Source: Oxalicibacterium solurbis
GTDB lineage: Bacteria; Pseudomonadota; Gammaproteobacteria; Burkholderiales; Burkholderiaceae_D
NCBI RefSeq assembly: GCF_014635845.1
Contig: NZ_BMDP01000002.1
Location: forward strand, 496,001-560,000
Direction: 5' to 3'
DNA length: 64,000 nt
Shown here piece by piece: positions 1 through 8,945 of this stretch (positions within the stretch are counted from its first letter, which is position 1; the number at the start of each line of letters is the position of its first letter). Both the position numbers and the translations under genes were made by a program. The notes below the pieces were generated by a model. That model saw nothing but the letters and a program-made list of their open reading frames with translations. It searched no databases and had not been told where the DNA came from.

Positions 1-1
1 C

Positions 2-559
2 CGTCACGCAGTGCCGATGGCAAAGGCGCTGACAGCCGGCGGCATCCGCGTGCTGGAAGTCACGTTGCGCACGCCACACGGCATTGCCGCGATCCGCGCG
101 ATTGCGGAGCAGGTGCCGGAAGCCATCGTCGGCGTCGGCACGCTGACGCGGCCGGAAGAGTTTGCGCAGGCGCGCGATGCGGGTGCGGTGTTCGGCGTTT
201 CGCCGGGGCTGACGACTGCATTGATCCAGGCTGCTGCCGCCAGCGGACTGCCGCTGCTGCCCGGCGTGATGACGCCGTCCGAAATTCTCGCGGCACGCGA
301 GGCCGGCTTCCATCAGGTCAAGCTGTTTCCGGCAGTGCCGGCGGGCGGCGTCGGCATGCTGAATGCGATTGCGGGGCCGATTCCCGACATGCTGTTCTGT
401 CCGACTGGCGGCATCACGCAGCAGACGGCTGCACAATTCCTCGCCTGCAAGAACGTCGCCTGCGTCGGCGGCTCATGGCTGACGCCGAAGGATGCGCTGG
501 CGGCCGGCGACTGGCAGCGGATTACGGAAATGGCGAAGGCGGCAGCGGCGCTGCGCTGA
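2..559 (+). CDS. eda: KDPG/KHG aldolase, 5' end outside window
   Basis: 2-Dehydro-3-deoxy-6-phosphogluconate aldolase is a cytoplasmic class I aldolase. It splits KDPG into pyruvate and glyceraldehyde-3-phosphate at the end of the Entner-Doudoroff pathway. The reading frame is open to the left edge: bases 2-13 already encode RHAV, matching the family's HAVPMAKAL stretch, so the GTG at 11 is probably not the start and roughly 25-30 residues are missing. Numbered from that GTG, the visible hallmarks are Glu16 in VLEVTLRT, the GVGTLT loop at 41-46, the Schiff-base Lys104 in VKLFPA, and CPTGGI followed by GGSWL near the C terminus. The rest matches E. coli Eda almost segment by segment. It converges with the diguanylate cyclase gene, with no clear terminator in the 15-base gap. 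Confidence 0.95.
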   Translation, partial: RHAVPMAKALTAGGIRVLEVTLRTPHGIAAIRAIAEQVPEAIVGVGTLTRPEEFAQARDAGAVFGVSPGLTTALIQAAAASGLPLLPGVMTPSEILAAREAGFHQVKLFPAVPAGGVGMLNAIAGPIPDMLFCPTGGITQQTAAQFLACKNVACVGGSWLTPKDALAAGDWQRITEMAKAAAALR

Positions 560-574
560 TTTGGAGAATCTGAT

Positions 575-1726
575 TCAAGCTGCAGCACTGGCGATGCGGT
601 TGCGACCGCCGGCCTTGGCCTGATAGAGAGCGGTATCGGCACGCCGCATCAGGTCGGCGACAGATTCCTGTTCCGTGCGTACCGCCATGCCGATGCTGAC
701 CGTGCAGGGCACCAGACGAATCTGCGCTGCATCCGGGACTGCCGCCAGTGTCAGGCGCAATCGTTCGGCAATGACCATGGCTGCAGCGGCATCGGTTTCC
801 GGCAGCAGTACTGCAAACTCCTCGCCGCCTACGCGCGCGATGCAATCCATGCCGCGAATTTCCTTTTCCACGCGCTGGACGATTTCCTGCAAGACACGAT
901 CGCCGACTGCGTGGCCGTGTGTATCGTTGATCTGCTTGAAGTGATCAACGTCGAACAGCAGCAGCGACAGTGCCCGGCCGGTGCGGCGCACGCGCACCAG
1001 TTCGCGTTCGGCCAGCTCGAAGAAGGCGCGGCGCGACCAGGCGCCCGTCAGAAAATCCCGGTTGGCGGCAGCCATCGCCTGTTCCATCATGCGATTGTGG
1101 ACGATCATGATGATGCCCATCGAGAACACGGGAATCACCATCGTGCCCATCGAGATGAACAGCAGGTTCACCGGCGACGATTGGAATGCCGATGACAATT
1201 GCTCGAGATTGCTGCCGTGCACGATGCCGCGAACGCCATGGCAGAACGCAAAAAAGATCGCCATGCAGCCGGTGAAACGGCGGGAATAGCGCGCCGTATC
1301 GTCGGATGAGGCACGCAGTACGAGCAGGCCGATGACCAGGCACAGTGCGCCATGAAACAGCGAGACCAGCGCGATGCGCACGTGCAGCATGTCACGACCG
1401 TAATGGAACAGTGAGAGCAATGCGATCAGCAGCGCCAGCGAGCCGGCCAGCGTTTTCACCGGGATCGGGCGCGACAGGAAGCGGCAGAACCCGGTGTAGA
1501 GCAGGCAGATGGCGGCGGCATATAAAGTATTTGCCAGCTCGATGGTCAGGATGGGAGCAATCTTGCCACGGCCGGCGAACAGCAGCAGCGCGACGACGGC
1601 ACTCACGATTGCCAGCAGCCAGTCGCGCACGCCGGGAATGCCGCTGCGCATCAGCGACAGCAGAACGAACAGCATGACGACACCGAAGGCGGCGGTGAGC
1701 AGCAGGAGATTGAAGGAGTTGAGCAT
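575..1726 (-). CDS. Membrane-anchored diguanylate cyclase (GGDEF)
   Basis: This is a 383-residue inner-membrane protein that should make cyclic di-GMP from two GTP. The first 210 or so residues hold about six or seven hydrophobic segments (for example 5-27, 36-52, 64-84, 93-107, 116-138, 152-165, 186-209) and look like an integral-membrane sensor without a recognised ligand. A C-terminal GGDEF domain follows, starting at DFLTGAWSRR near 224. It has an intact GGEEF active site at 300-304 and an inhibitory I-site RxxD at 291-294, spaced five residues before it. The cyclase is therefore predicted to be active and product-inhibited. The ATG at 1726 directly precedes a hydrophobic stretch, which fits a membrane N terminus. 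The input signal cannot be told from sequence. Confidence 0.9.
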   Translation of the reverse strand: MLNSFNLLLLTAAFGVVMLFVLLSLMRSGIPGVRDWLLAIVSAVVALLLFAGRGKIAPILTIELANTLYAAAICLLYTGFCRFLSRPIPVKTLAGSLALLIALLSLFHYGRDMLHVRIALVSLFHGALCLVIGLLVLRASSDDTARYSRRFTGCMAIFFAFCHGVRGIVHGSNLEQLSSAFQSSPVNLLFISMGTMVIPVFSMGIIMIVHNRMMEQAMAAANRDFLTGAWSRRAFFELAERELVRVRRTGRALSLLLFDVDHFKQINDTHGHAVGDRVLQEIVQRVEKEIRGMDCIARVGGEEFAVLLPETDAAAAMVIAERLRLTLAAVPDAAQIRLVPCTVSIGMAVRTEQESVADLMRRADTALYQAKAGGRNRIASAAA

Positions 1727-1895
1727 GAATTGATCTGGAGGCGGGGCGTAGTATAGCCGCGTTATGCCGGCGCAAGATCATTGTGTGGGTACCGGAATCA
1801 TCCCGTGCAAGTTGAAGACGGTCGACAGCGGCAATGGATATCTTCCCGTCTGCGCAATCCGGCGGGCGGCTTCAGACTTGGGGAAGAGGTGGCTT

Positions 1896-3650
1896 ATGCA
1901 CGGAGCGGAATTTATCCAGGATCTGGCGGTGATCATGCTGATCGCTGCCATCGTCACGCTGCTGTTCCGCTGGCTCAGGCAGCCGGTGGTGCTGGGCTAC
2001 ATCCTGGCGGGTGTCATCATCGGCCCGCATACGCCGCCGTTCGAATTGATTCAGGACGACCACACGATCAAGATCGTGGCCGAACTGGGCGTCGTGTTCC
2101 TGATGTTTTCGCTGGGGCTGGAATTCAACCTGAAGAAGCTGACCAGCGTCGGCGTGACGGCCTTCGTCTGCGCGATGGCCGAGATCGTGCTGATGACGTG
2201 GATCGGCTACGAGATCGGCCGCTACTTCGGCTGGAACGCGATGGATTCGCTGTTCCTCGGCGCGATGCTGGCGATTTCCTCCACCACCATCATCGTCAAG
2301 GCGCTCGACGAACTGGGCATGAAGCAGGAGCGCTTCGCGCAACTGATCTTCGGCATCCTGATCGTGGAAGACATTCTGGCAATCGGCATGATTGCACTGC
2401 TGTCCGGTATCGCAATGAACGGCTCGGTCGATGCCGGCGACGTGTTCGCCACCGTCGGCAAGCTGTCGTTGTTCATGATCGTCGCGCTGGTGCTAGGCCT
2501 GCTGATGGTACCGCGGCTGCTGGCCTGGGTGGCGCGCTTCGAGAGCCGGGAAATGTTCCTGATCGCCGTGCTCGGCTTGTGTTTCGGCTTCTGCCTGCTG
2601 GTGCTGAAGCTGGATTACAGCATCGCGCTGGGTGCGTTCATGATCGGCGCCATCATGGCGGAAGCGCGCCAGTTGCATTTGATCGAACGGCTGATCGGGC
2701 CGATACGCGACATGTTCAGCGCGCTGTTCTTCGTCGGCGTCGGGCTGCTGTTCAACCCGGCGGTGCTGATCGATTACGCGCTGCCGATCGCACTGATCAC
2801 GGTGGCGGTGGTGCTGGGCAAGATGGTGTCGTGCGGGCTGGGCGCTTTCGTCACCGGCAATGGCGGCCGTACTTCGCTACGGGTCGGCATGGGGCTGTCG
2901 CAGATCGGCGAATTCTCTTTCATCATCGCCTCCCTCGGCCTGTCGCTGCAGGTGACCAGCGAATTCCTGTATCCGATCGTGGTTGCCGTGTCGGCAGTGA
3001 CCACGCTGCTGACGCCTTATCTGATCAGGCTGGCCGATCCGTTGTCGAAGCACGCGGCGGAGGGGATGCCGACGTCGATTGCCAATGTCGCGAACCGCTA
3101 TACGACATGGCTGCACAGCAGCCAGCCGGAAGGCGATCGCGCCATGCTGATCCGCATCGTGCTGCGCATTGTCGCGCAGGTGCTGGTGAATTTCGCGATG
3201 ACGGTGGCCGTGTTCGTCGCCGGCATCTACATCTTCGGCGTGATCGAACTGAATCTGGCGTCATCGATTTCGGATGAACAGATTCAGAAGGCCATCGTCT
3301 GGGGCGGTGCGCTGGCAATATCGCTGCCGTTCCTGATTGCCGCCTACCGCAAGCTGAAGGCATTGAGCCTGCTGTTTGCGGAATTGACGATCAGCGATGC
3401 CGGCAGCGTTGGACGTGTGCTGCGGCGGGTGACTGCGGAAGTGATCCCGATCGTTTCGATTGCGGTAATCCTGATGCTGATTGCATCGCTGAGCCGGCGT
3501 ATTCTGCCGTCGCCCGAGATGCTGATGATCATCCTGGTCTGTGCTGCATCGCTGACCGTATTGATGTGGCGGCCTTTCGTACGCTGGCATTCGCGGCTGC
3601 AGATCGCATTGTTCGATACGTTGAGAGAAGAGCCGGACAGCAATGCGTGA
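1896..3650 (+). CDS. CPA2-family cation/proton antiporter without RCK domain
   Basis: This 584-residue membrane protein belongs to the monovalent cation:proton antiporter-2 (KefB/YbaL) family and would exchange K+ or Na+ for protons. The ATG at 1896 is chosen because GGGGAAGAGG lies just upstream and the next residues run straight into the first membrane helix. The frame stays open to 1764, but that extra 44-residue stretch is polar and unlike the family. Typical CPA2 segments are visible: QPVVLGYILAGVIIGPHTPP, FSLGLEFNLKKL, SSTTIIVKAL and SQIGEFSFIIASLGL. After the usual exchanger core (about 400 residues) there is no TrkA-N/RCK nucleotide-binding domain. Instead there are about four further hydrophobic segments (about 435-560). 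The transported ion is not deducible. Confidence 0.85.
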   Translation: MHGAEFIQDLAVIMLIAAIVTLLFRWLRQPVVLGYILAGVIIGPHTPPFELIQDDHTIKIVAELGVVFLMFSLGLEFNLKKLTSVGVTAFVCAMAEIVLMTWIGYEIGRYFGWNAMDSLFLGAMLAISSTTIIVKALDELGMKQERFAQLIFGILIVEDILAIGMIALLSGIAMNGSVDAGDVFATVGKLSLFMIVALVLGLLMVPRLLAWVARFESREMFLIAVLGLCFGFCLLVLKLDYSIALGAFMIGAIMAEARQLHLIERLIGPIRDMFSALFFVGVGLLFNPAVLIDYALPIALITVAVVLGKMVSCGLGAFVTGNGGRTSLRVGMGLSQIGEFSFIIASLGLSLQVTSEFLYPIVVAVSAVTTLLTPYLIRLADPLSKHAAEGMPTSIANVANRYTTWLHSSQPEGDRAMLIRIVLRIVAQVLVNFAMTVAVFVAGIYIFGVIELNLASSISDEQIQKAIVWGGALAISLPFLIAAYRKLKALSLLFAELTISDAGSVGRVLRRVTAEVIPIVSIAVILMLIASLSRRILPSPEMLMIILVCAASLTVLMWRPFVRWHSRLQIALFDTLREEPDSNA

Positions 3651-3762
3651 AGCTGAGCATCGCCGGCAGGCAGCCGTGCAGGCATGTCCCCGGCAGCGGC
3701 GAGGCAGGTACATCCGCTAAAATAGCGCTCTTCCGATCCAGATTCCCTTTTTCCGAATTGCA

Positions 3763-4434
3763 ATGACCCAAGACGAAATGAAACAGGCGGTGGCGCGTGC
3801 CGCCATCGAATACGTGGTGTCCGGCGAGATCATCGGTGTCGGCACCGGTTCCACGGCTAACTTCTTCATCGACGAACTCGGTGCGATCAAGGATCGCATC
3901 AAGGGCGCGGTGGCGTCTTCCGAAGCGACAGCGGAGCGCCTGCGCGGCCACGGCATCCAGGTGTTCGACCTGAACGACGTCGATTCGCTGGCCGTCTACA
4001 TCGACGGTGCGGACGAGATCACGCTGCAGGGCGCGATGATCAAGGGCGGCGGCGCGGCGCTGACGCGCGAGAAGATCGTCGCCTCGGTGGCGCGCCAGTT
4101 CGTCTGCATCGCCGACGGCTCCAAGCTGGTCAAGGTGCTGGGCAGGTTCCCGTTGCCGGTCGAGGTGATTCCGATGGCGCATGCCACCGTGGCGCGCAGC
4201 CTTCGCGCGCTGGGCGGCGATCCGCAATTGCGTGCGAAGGACGGCAAGCCGGTCGTCACCGATAACGGTTGCTACATTCTTGACGTGCACGGCATGCAGA
4301 TCGCCGACCCGGTGACGACAGAGCAGCAGATCAACCAGATCGTCGGCGTGGTGACGGTCGGCCTGTTCGCGCAGCGCGGCGCCAACATCGGCCTGCTGGG
4401 CACGGCGGAAGGCGTGAAGCGCATGACGTTCTGA
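3763..4434 (+). CDS. rpiA: Ribose-5-phosphate isomerase A
   Basis: RpiA interconverts ribose-5-phosphate and ribulose-5-phosphate in the non-oxidative pentose phosphate pathway, in the cytoplasm. The 223-residue length matches the family (E. coli 219). The phosphate-binding loop GTGST is at 27-31, DGADE at 81-85 and KGGGAAL at 94-100. The known catalytic positions Asp81, Asp84, Lys94 and Glu103 are all present at the same numbers as in E. coli. A TAAAAT hexamer near 3717-3723 is a plausible -10 element for its own promoter. The gene ends just before a strong GC-rich hairpin terminator shared with the convergent GGDEF-EAL gene. Confidence 0.97.
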   Translation: MTQDEMKQAVARAAIEYVVSGEIIGVGTGSTANFFIDELGAIKDRIKGAVASSEATAERLRGHGIQVFDLNDVDSLAVYIDGADEITLQGAMIKGGGAALTREKIVASVARQFVCIADGSKLVKVLGRFPLPVEVIPMAHATVARSLRALGGDPQLRAKDGKPVVTDNGCYILDVHGMQIADPVTTEQQINQIVGVVTVGLFAQRGANIGLLGTAEGVKRMTF

Positions 4435-4453
4435 CGTTTCTTCACTGAACGTG

Positions 4454-4483
4454 AAAAGGCCGGCATGTTTGCCGGCCTTTTTT
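4454..4483. terminator. Bidirectional intrinsic terminator after rpiA
   Basis: A perfect inverted repeat (AAAGGCCGGC, six-base loop, GCCGGCCTTT) is followed by a run of T on the plus strand and by a shorter T run on the minus strand. It lies between the convergent rpiA and GGDEF-EAL genes and can serve both. Confidence 0.9.
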
Positions 4484-4524
4484 CTTGCGGTTTGCCTGTT
4501 TGTGTGCAGCGTTCGACTGGATTG

Positions 4525-6648
4525 TCAGCGATTCAGCAGTTTCAGGAAATCCTGTTCCGGCACCGGCCGGCTGATCAGGTAGCCTTGCCCTTCGTTGCAG
4601 CCGTTCTGCCGCAGCAGCGCGGATTGCTCTGCGGTTTCTATGCCTTCGGCCAGCACGTTCAGATTCAGGTTGTGGCCGAGCGAGACGATGGCGCGCACGA
4701 TGGCAGCGCTGTTGCCGTCGATGGCGATGTCGCGCACGAAGGACTGGTCGATCTTCAGCGTATCGACCGGGAAGCGTTTCAGGTAGCTGAGGCTGGAATA
4801 GCCGGTGCCGAAATCGTCCAGCGAGATGCGCACGCCCATCGCGCGCAGTTCCGTCAGCATTGCGAACGATTTCTCGACGTCGGTCGCCATTACGCTTTCG
4901 GTGATTTCCAGTTCCAGCCATTGCGCATCCAGCCCGGTCTCCGCCAGCACGCGCTCGACCTGCTGCACGATGTCGCCGCGCGCCAGTTGGCGCGGCGACA
5001 GGTTGACCGAGATGACAACCGGCGGATAGCCGGCATCCTGCCACGCGCGGTTGCGCCGGCAGGCCGTCTGCAGCACCCATTCGCCGATCGGGATGATAAG
5101 GCCGGTTTCTTCCGCCAGCGGGATGAAGGCGCCGGGGGAGACCAGGCCGGAATGCGGACTGTTCCAGCGGATCAGCGCCTCGACGCCGATGATCTCGCCG
5201 CTGGCGAGGTTCAGCTTCGGCTGATAATGCAGCACCAGTTCGTCGTTCGGAATCGCCTGCCGCAGCCGGTTCAGCAATTCGAGGCGGTCGGTGACGGTGG
5301 AATTCATCTCGGCCGAGTAGTACTGGAACATGTTGCGGCCCAGTTCCTTGGCCTTGTACATCGCCGAATCCGCATGCTTGAGCAGCGTTTCCGCATCGCG
5401 GCCGTCGTTCGGATACAGCGTGATGCCGACGCTGCAGGTAATACGGAATTCCAGATCGTTGGCGGTCCACGGCTGCGCCACTTCGTGCAGCACGCGCTGC
5501 ATGGTCTGCGTGATCGATTCCTCGTTCGGCTGGCTGGTCAGCAGCAGCACGAATTCGTCGCCGCCCTGGCGCGCCACGGTATCGCTTTCGCGCAGGCAGG
5601 ATTTCAACCGCTGCGCGGTGATCTTCAGCAGTTCATCGCCGACCTGATGGCCGAGGCTGTCGTTGATGAACTTGAACTGGTCCAGATCGAGGAAGGCGAT
5701 CGCCGTCAGATTGCCGTAGCGCTGCGAATGCAGCATCGCCTGTTGCATGCGGTCGTACAGCAGCGTTCGGTTGGGCAGGCCGGTCAGCGCGTCGTGTGTG
5801 GCCTGGAAGCGGATCTCGGCTTCGTGCAGCTTGCGCTCGGTGATCGCTTCCACCGTGCCTTCGAAGAACAGCAGCTTGCCGCTGCTGTCGTGCACGGCGC
5901 GGGCGTTTTCGGAAATCCAGATGATCTCGCCGTTGCGACGGTAGATGCGCGATTCGAAATTGGTGACGACGTTGTCCTGTTCCATCAGCCGCACGAATTC
6001 GGCGCGGCGATGCGGATCGACGTAGAGCTGGTGATCGATGTCGCGCAGCACGGCAATCATTTCCTGCGGTGAAGCATAACCATACATGCGTGCCAGCGCC
6101 GGGTTTACGGCGAGGTAGCCGTCGTTCGGTGTCGATTGATAAATCCCCTCGATCGCATTCTCGAAGATGCTGCGGTAGCGGCGCTCGGCCTCGCGCAGGG
6201 CTTCGTCGGCCTGCTTGCGTTCGGTGATGTCCTGGATGAAGCCTTCCAGCACGTCGCGTGTGATGTTGGTGCCGCGTTCCCACACCCAGCGGATGCTGCC
6301 GTCTGCGCGCACGATGCGGTATTCGATGTCGAATCGACAATTGCGGGCGACCGCTTCCAGGATCGTTGTGCGCACGTGCCGGCGATCGTCCGGATGCGTG
6401 ATCTGGTCGTAGGAGATACGGCTGTTGAACAGGATGTCTTCTTCGCGATAGCCGGTCAGCGCCAGACAGCCTTCGCTGACGAATTCCATCGTCCAGTGTT
6501 CATCCAGTCGGCAGCGATAGACCATGCCTTCCAGATTGGCGAGCAGCGTGCCGAGCATGCGCGCTTGCAGCGCAGGATCGGCAGGAGTGGAGGGCATCGA
6601 CAGCAGCATGGATGGAGAACGATGTGAATCAGGGTTGCGGCAATTCAT
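4525..6648 (-). CDS. PAS-PAS-GGDEF-EAL cyclic di-GMP regulator
   Basis: This 707-residue protein has no membrane segment and couples two sensory PAS domains to both c-di-GMP domains. PAS 1 spans about 30-145 and ends in a PAC-type motif, GFIQDITERK. PAS 2 spans about 155-275 and ends in EAITERK. The GGDEF domain (about 285-440) has an intact GGDEF at 362-366 and an I-site RESD at 353-356. The EAL domain (about 455-705) keeps EAL at 490-492, ITES, DDFGTGYS at 611-618 and AEGIE near 670. By motif both activities are possible, so the protein may be bifunctional or one domain may regulate the other. The start is uncertain: Met14 and Met18 are alternatives to the first Met. The PAS ligand is unknown. 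Confidence 0.92.
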   Translation of the reverse strand: MNCRNPDSHRSPSMLLSMPSTPADPALQARMLGTLLANLEGMVYRCRLDEHWTMEFVSEGCLALTGYREEDILFNSRISYDQITHPDDRRHVRTTILEAVARNCRFDIEYRIVRADGSIRWVWERGTNITRDVLEGFIQDITERKQADEALREAERRYRSIFENAIEGIYQSTPNDGYLAVNPALARMYGYASPQEMIAVLRDIDHQLYVDPHRRAEFVRLMEQDNVVTNFESRIYRRNGEIIWISENARAVHDSSGKLLFFEGTVEAITERKLHEAEIRFQATHDALTGLPNRTLLYDRMQQAMLHSQRYGNLTAIAFLDLDQFKFINDSLGHQVGDELLKITAQRLKSCLRESDTVARQGGDEFVLLLTSQPNEESITQTMQRVLHEVAQPWTANDLEFRITCSVGITLYPNDGRDAETLLKHADSAMYKAKELGRNMFQYYSAEMNSTVTDRLELLNRLRQAIPNDELVLHYQPKLNLASGEIIGVEALIRWNSPHSGLVSPGAFIPLAEETGLIIPIGEWVLQTACRRNRAWQDAGYPPVVISVNLSPRQLARGDIVQQVERVLAETGLDAQWLELEITESVMATDVEKSFAMLTELRAMGVRISLDDFGTGYSSLSYLKRFPVDTLKIDQSFVRDIAIDGNSAAIVRAIVSLGHNLNLNVLAEGIETAEQSALLRQNGCNEGQGYLISRPVPEQDFLKLLNR

Positions 6649-6820
6649 CGTTCCCTTGAAGCAATAACGATGCCACCGGCATGAGGTGGCGGTTTTGCAC
6701 TGCGATGGCGCAAGTTTCTTGCAGAGGGGGCAAGAGATTATCGATGCTGCAACGGTATTGCAGAAAATGAAACTGCAGATTTGCAGTGGAGGAGAACGGA
6801 GCAGGGAGATTGAGAATGAA

Positions 6821-6848
6821 AAAACGGCGGCTCCATGGCCGCCGTTTT
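6821..6848 (-). terminator. Intrinsic terminator for the small acidic protein gene
   Basis: An 11-base perfect stem (AAAACGGCGGC / GCCGCCGTTTT) encloses a six-base loop. Read on the minus strand it runs into six T residues, so it mainly terminates the minus-strand gene ending at 6884. Confidence 0.85.
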
Positions 6849-6883
6849 CATACGTGAAGTATGCGCGAAGTATGTGCGAAAGT

Positions 6884-7054
6884 TCAGCGCGGACGATCGG
6901 TGATCTCGCGCGCCATCCTGTCCTGTCGATCGTAGAAATCGCGCGTGCCGATGTCGCCGCGATTGCGTTGGCGATCCGGCACGAGAAATTCGAGATCGTG
7001 GATCAGTTCGTCGTCGATCTCCGCGTCTTCATCATTGCCCCAACTGGTATTCAT
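6884..7054 (-). CDS. Small acidic hypothetical protein, 56 residues
   Basis: I do not recognise this protein. The start at 7054 is chosen because AAGGAGA lies eight bases upstream; the frame is open a little further to 7078. The product (MNTSWGNDEDAEIDDELIHD at its N terminus) is acidic in the first half, with the run DEDAEIDDE. It is basic and arginine-rich in the second half, with DRQRNRGDIG and DRQDRMAREI. It has no membrane segment and no cysteine. The good ribosome-binding site and the dedicated terminator immediately downstream support a real gene transcribed on its own. Confidence 0.65.
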   Translation of the reverse strand: MNTSWGNDEDAEIDDELIHDLEFLVPDRQRNRGDIGTRDFYDRQDRMAREITDRPR

Positions 7055-7118
7055 AAGCTTCTCCTTGCAGGCCGCCATTGTACGATGCCGGCGTCATCGC
7101 TGCCCATCGCAACGACGC

Positions 7119-7448
7119 TCAGCCGAGCGAGTCTGGCACTTCGCCGTTGCCCGGCAGTTTTGCCGCCATCACATCCATGCGCTCGATGGCCAGCGGCTTG
7201 GCCAGCAGTTCGCCGGCGCGCTGGCCGAGCGCTTTTGCGATTTCGCCTTCCAGATGCGCCTTGCGGCCGGCCTCGTCGGCAAAGGCATCGAAGATGCCGA
7301 AGGTGCGGTCATCGAACTTAACGGCAAACCACGAGACGGTTGCCGGCTCGCCCAGCGCATAGGACAGCTGCGCACGCAGAAATTCTTCCAGTTCCTTTTC
7401 CTTGCCGGGCTTGGCTTCGAGACGGACTTGCAGTGCGACATTCACCAT
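7119..7448 (-). CDS. Antibiotic biosynthesis monooxygenase (ABM) family protein
   Basis: This 109-residue cytoplasmic protein is a small dimeric alpha+beta-barrel of the ABM/YgiN type. The opening strand MVNVALQVRLEAKPGKEKELEEFL, the central TVSWFAVKFDDRTFGIFDAF and the following AHLEGEIAKAL helix are the usual family layout. Relatives oxidise quinols or act on reactive metabolites without a cofactor, but the substrate cannot be assigned here. AGGAGACC precedes the ATG at a normal distance. It appears monocistronic, with the iron-uptake genes upstream on the same strand but separated by about 110 bases. Confidence 0.85.
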   Translation of the reverse strand: MVNVALQVRLEAKPGKEKELEEFLRAQLSYALGEPATVSWFAVKFDDRTFGIFDAFADEAGRKAHLEGEIAKALGQRAGELLAKPLAIERMDVMAAKLPGNGEVPDSLG

Positions 7449-7561
7449 GATGGTCTCCTATCGAAATGGACGGGATACAACAACAACGTGGATATCGTCG
7501 ATTCTATTACGGTTCCGCCGCGAGGTAATGTGCGGTGAAAAACCGAAGCCGGCCAAAAGTT

Positions 7562-7735
7562 CTAGCGTCTCGCCAGACCGTACCAGCAGGCCACGGCCAC
7601 CGGGATTGCAAGCGCGACGGCCGACAGCACATCCCATACGTCGTCGCCGAGCAGGGCGGAGATCAGGCCGACGGCTGTGACGATGCCGATCAGGACAGGC
7701 ACGCCCCACATACGTTTGAAGGCGGCGTTCATCAT
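7562..7735 (-). CDS. Small two-helix membrane protein in iron-uptake operon
   Basis: This 57-residue protein has two hydrophobic segments (about 11-29 and 36-53) joined by a short acidic turn, LLGDDVWD. It starts at an ATG overlapping the stop of the PepSY gene (ATGA), so it is translationally coupled to it. I know similar small proteins beside PepSY genes in TonB receptor loci of Burkholderia and Pseudomonas relatives, but no function is established that I can name. It is probably a partner or stabiliser of the PepSY membrane protein. It sits inside a longer open frame (to 7939) in a different frame from the PepSY gene; that extension is not coding. Confidence 0.75.
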   Translation of the reverse strand: MMNAAFKRMWGVPVLIGIVTAVGLISALLGDDVWDVLSAVALAIPVAVACWYGLARR

Positions 7736-8877
7736 GCTTCCTTTCCTGCTGCGGCCAGTGCCGGCGATGCGGCTTCGTTGGCCTTCGGCACTTTCTTGCG
7801 CTTGAGCCACAGGTACAGGCCGCTGCCGAGCACGATGATGGTTGCAATATCCAGCAGCGCCCACAGGATCTGCATCGGCAGGCCGCCGTAATCGCCGAAG
7901 TGCAGCGGCTGCGAGATCAGCAGCGCCGTTGCGTACCACGGCAGCGTGCGGCTGTCCGTCACCTTGGCGGTTTGCGCATCGACCAGCACCGGCTTCAGCA
8001 GGCGCGATGTCGCCGGCGTCTCGCCGCGCATGAAAATCCCGTAATGATGCGGGCTGGAAAACGATGTGCCGGGAAAGGCGATGAAAGACAGTTTCATGCC
8101 GGGTTCCAGCGCCTGCGCCGCGACGACCGACTGCTGCAGCGAACCGAGGCGTTCAGGCGGCGGCAGGTTCTTGTATGGCGCGACCATTTCGCCCATCTGG
8201 TCGTAGCGCCAGTAGGCGATGATCGGATCGGCCAGCGTATTGATGATGCCGGTCAGCGTCACGACCGATGCCCACACCAGCGTGACGATGCCGAGCAGGT
8301 TGTGCAGGTCCAGCCATTTGACGCGCGGCGAATTATCGCGGCGTACGGTACCGAAATCCAGCTTGCGCATGAACGGCGAATAGAGAATCACGCCGGAGAC
8401 GATCGCCACTGCCAGCAGCAATCCCATGAAGCCGAGAAACAGCGTGCCGGGCAGGCCGGCGAACAGGTCCACATGCAGGCGGAACATCAGGTTGATGAAG
8501 CCGCCGTCCAGTCTCGGCAGCCCCAGCACGGCGCCGGTACGCGCATCGACGGCAACCTGCTTCAGGTCGGTTTCGGAGGTCGGCGTCGTGCTCATCGTGA
8601 CGTACCAGATGCGGTCGTCGTCATCTTCCTGTGAAACGAACATGCCGCCCTTGTCGGGAAACTGCGATTTCGCGACTTCCATCACGCGATCCAGGCTGAC
8701 ACGCGGCGTATCGGCAGGAAGTTCCGGCGCCTCGATCTCGTCGCCCAGCAGATGGCCGATCTCGTGATGGAAGATCAGCGGCAGGCCGGTCAGGCACAGC
8801 AGCAGCATGAATACGGTGCAGACCAGGCTGCTCCATTTGTGTATCCATGCCCATTGGCGGAGGCGGTGGGCTTTCAT
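7732..8877 (-). CDS. PepSY-associated membrane protein, iron uptake
   Basis: This 381-residue inner-membrane protein is of the PepSY_TM type that accompanies TonB-dependent siderophore receptors. In some relatives it takes part in reductive iron release or uptake. The start at 8877 is preferred because AGGA precedes it and MKAHRLRQWAWIHKWSSLV is the typical N terminus. An upstream ATG at 8919 would add an atypical 14 residues. Four main hydrophobic segments are visible: about 16-36, 137-160, 187-210 and 340-362. A periplasmic loop carries the PepSY-like region (SLDRVMEVAKSQFPDKG and the following part). It is divergent from the receptor gene, with candidate Fur boxes in between. Confidence 0.88.
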   Translation of the reverse strand: MKAHRLRQWAWIHKWSSLVCTVFMLLLCLTGLPLIFHHEIGHLLGDEIEAPELPADTPRVSLDRVMEVAKSQFPDKGGMFVSQEDDDDRIWYVTMSTTPTSETDLKQVAVDARTGAVLGLPRLDGGFINLMFRLHVDLFAGLPGTLFLGFMGLLLAVAIVSGVILYSPFMRKLDFGTVRRDNSPRVKWLDLHNLLGIVTLVWASVVTLTGIINTLADPIIAYWRYDQMGEMVAPYKNLPPPERLGSLQQSVVAAQALEPGMKLSFIAFPGTSFSSPHHYGIFMRGETPATSRLLKPVLVDAQTAKVTDSRTLPWYATALLISQPLHFGDYGGLPMQILWALLDIATIIVLGSGLYLWLKRKKVPKANEAASPALAAAGKEA

Positions 8878-8909
8878 GTCGATCCTGTTGTATGAATGAC
8901 GAATATTAA

Positions 8910-8924
8910 TGCAAATCATTCCTA
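8910..8924. promoter_or_regulatory. Candidate Fur box, PepSY-proximal
   Basis: TGCAAATCATTCCTA fits the 7-1-7 Fur pattern TGATAAT-N-ATTATCA at about nine of fourteen positions. It lies just upstream of the PepSY start, in the divergent iron-gene promoter region. Weaker than the second site. Confidence 0.5.
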
Positions 8925-8945
8925 TTTGAAATCGTGGCGACTACA

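Noticed and set aside
4465-6072. 535-codon plus-strand open frame
   Set aside because: It is antisense to the PAS-GGDEF-EAL gene, whose motifs are intact, and it starts inside the rpiA terminator.
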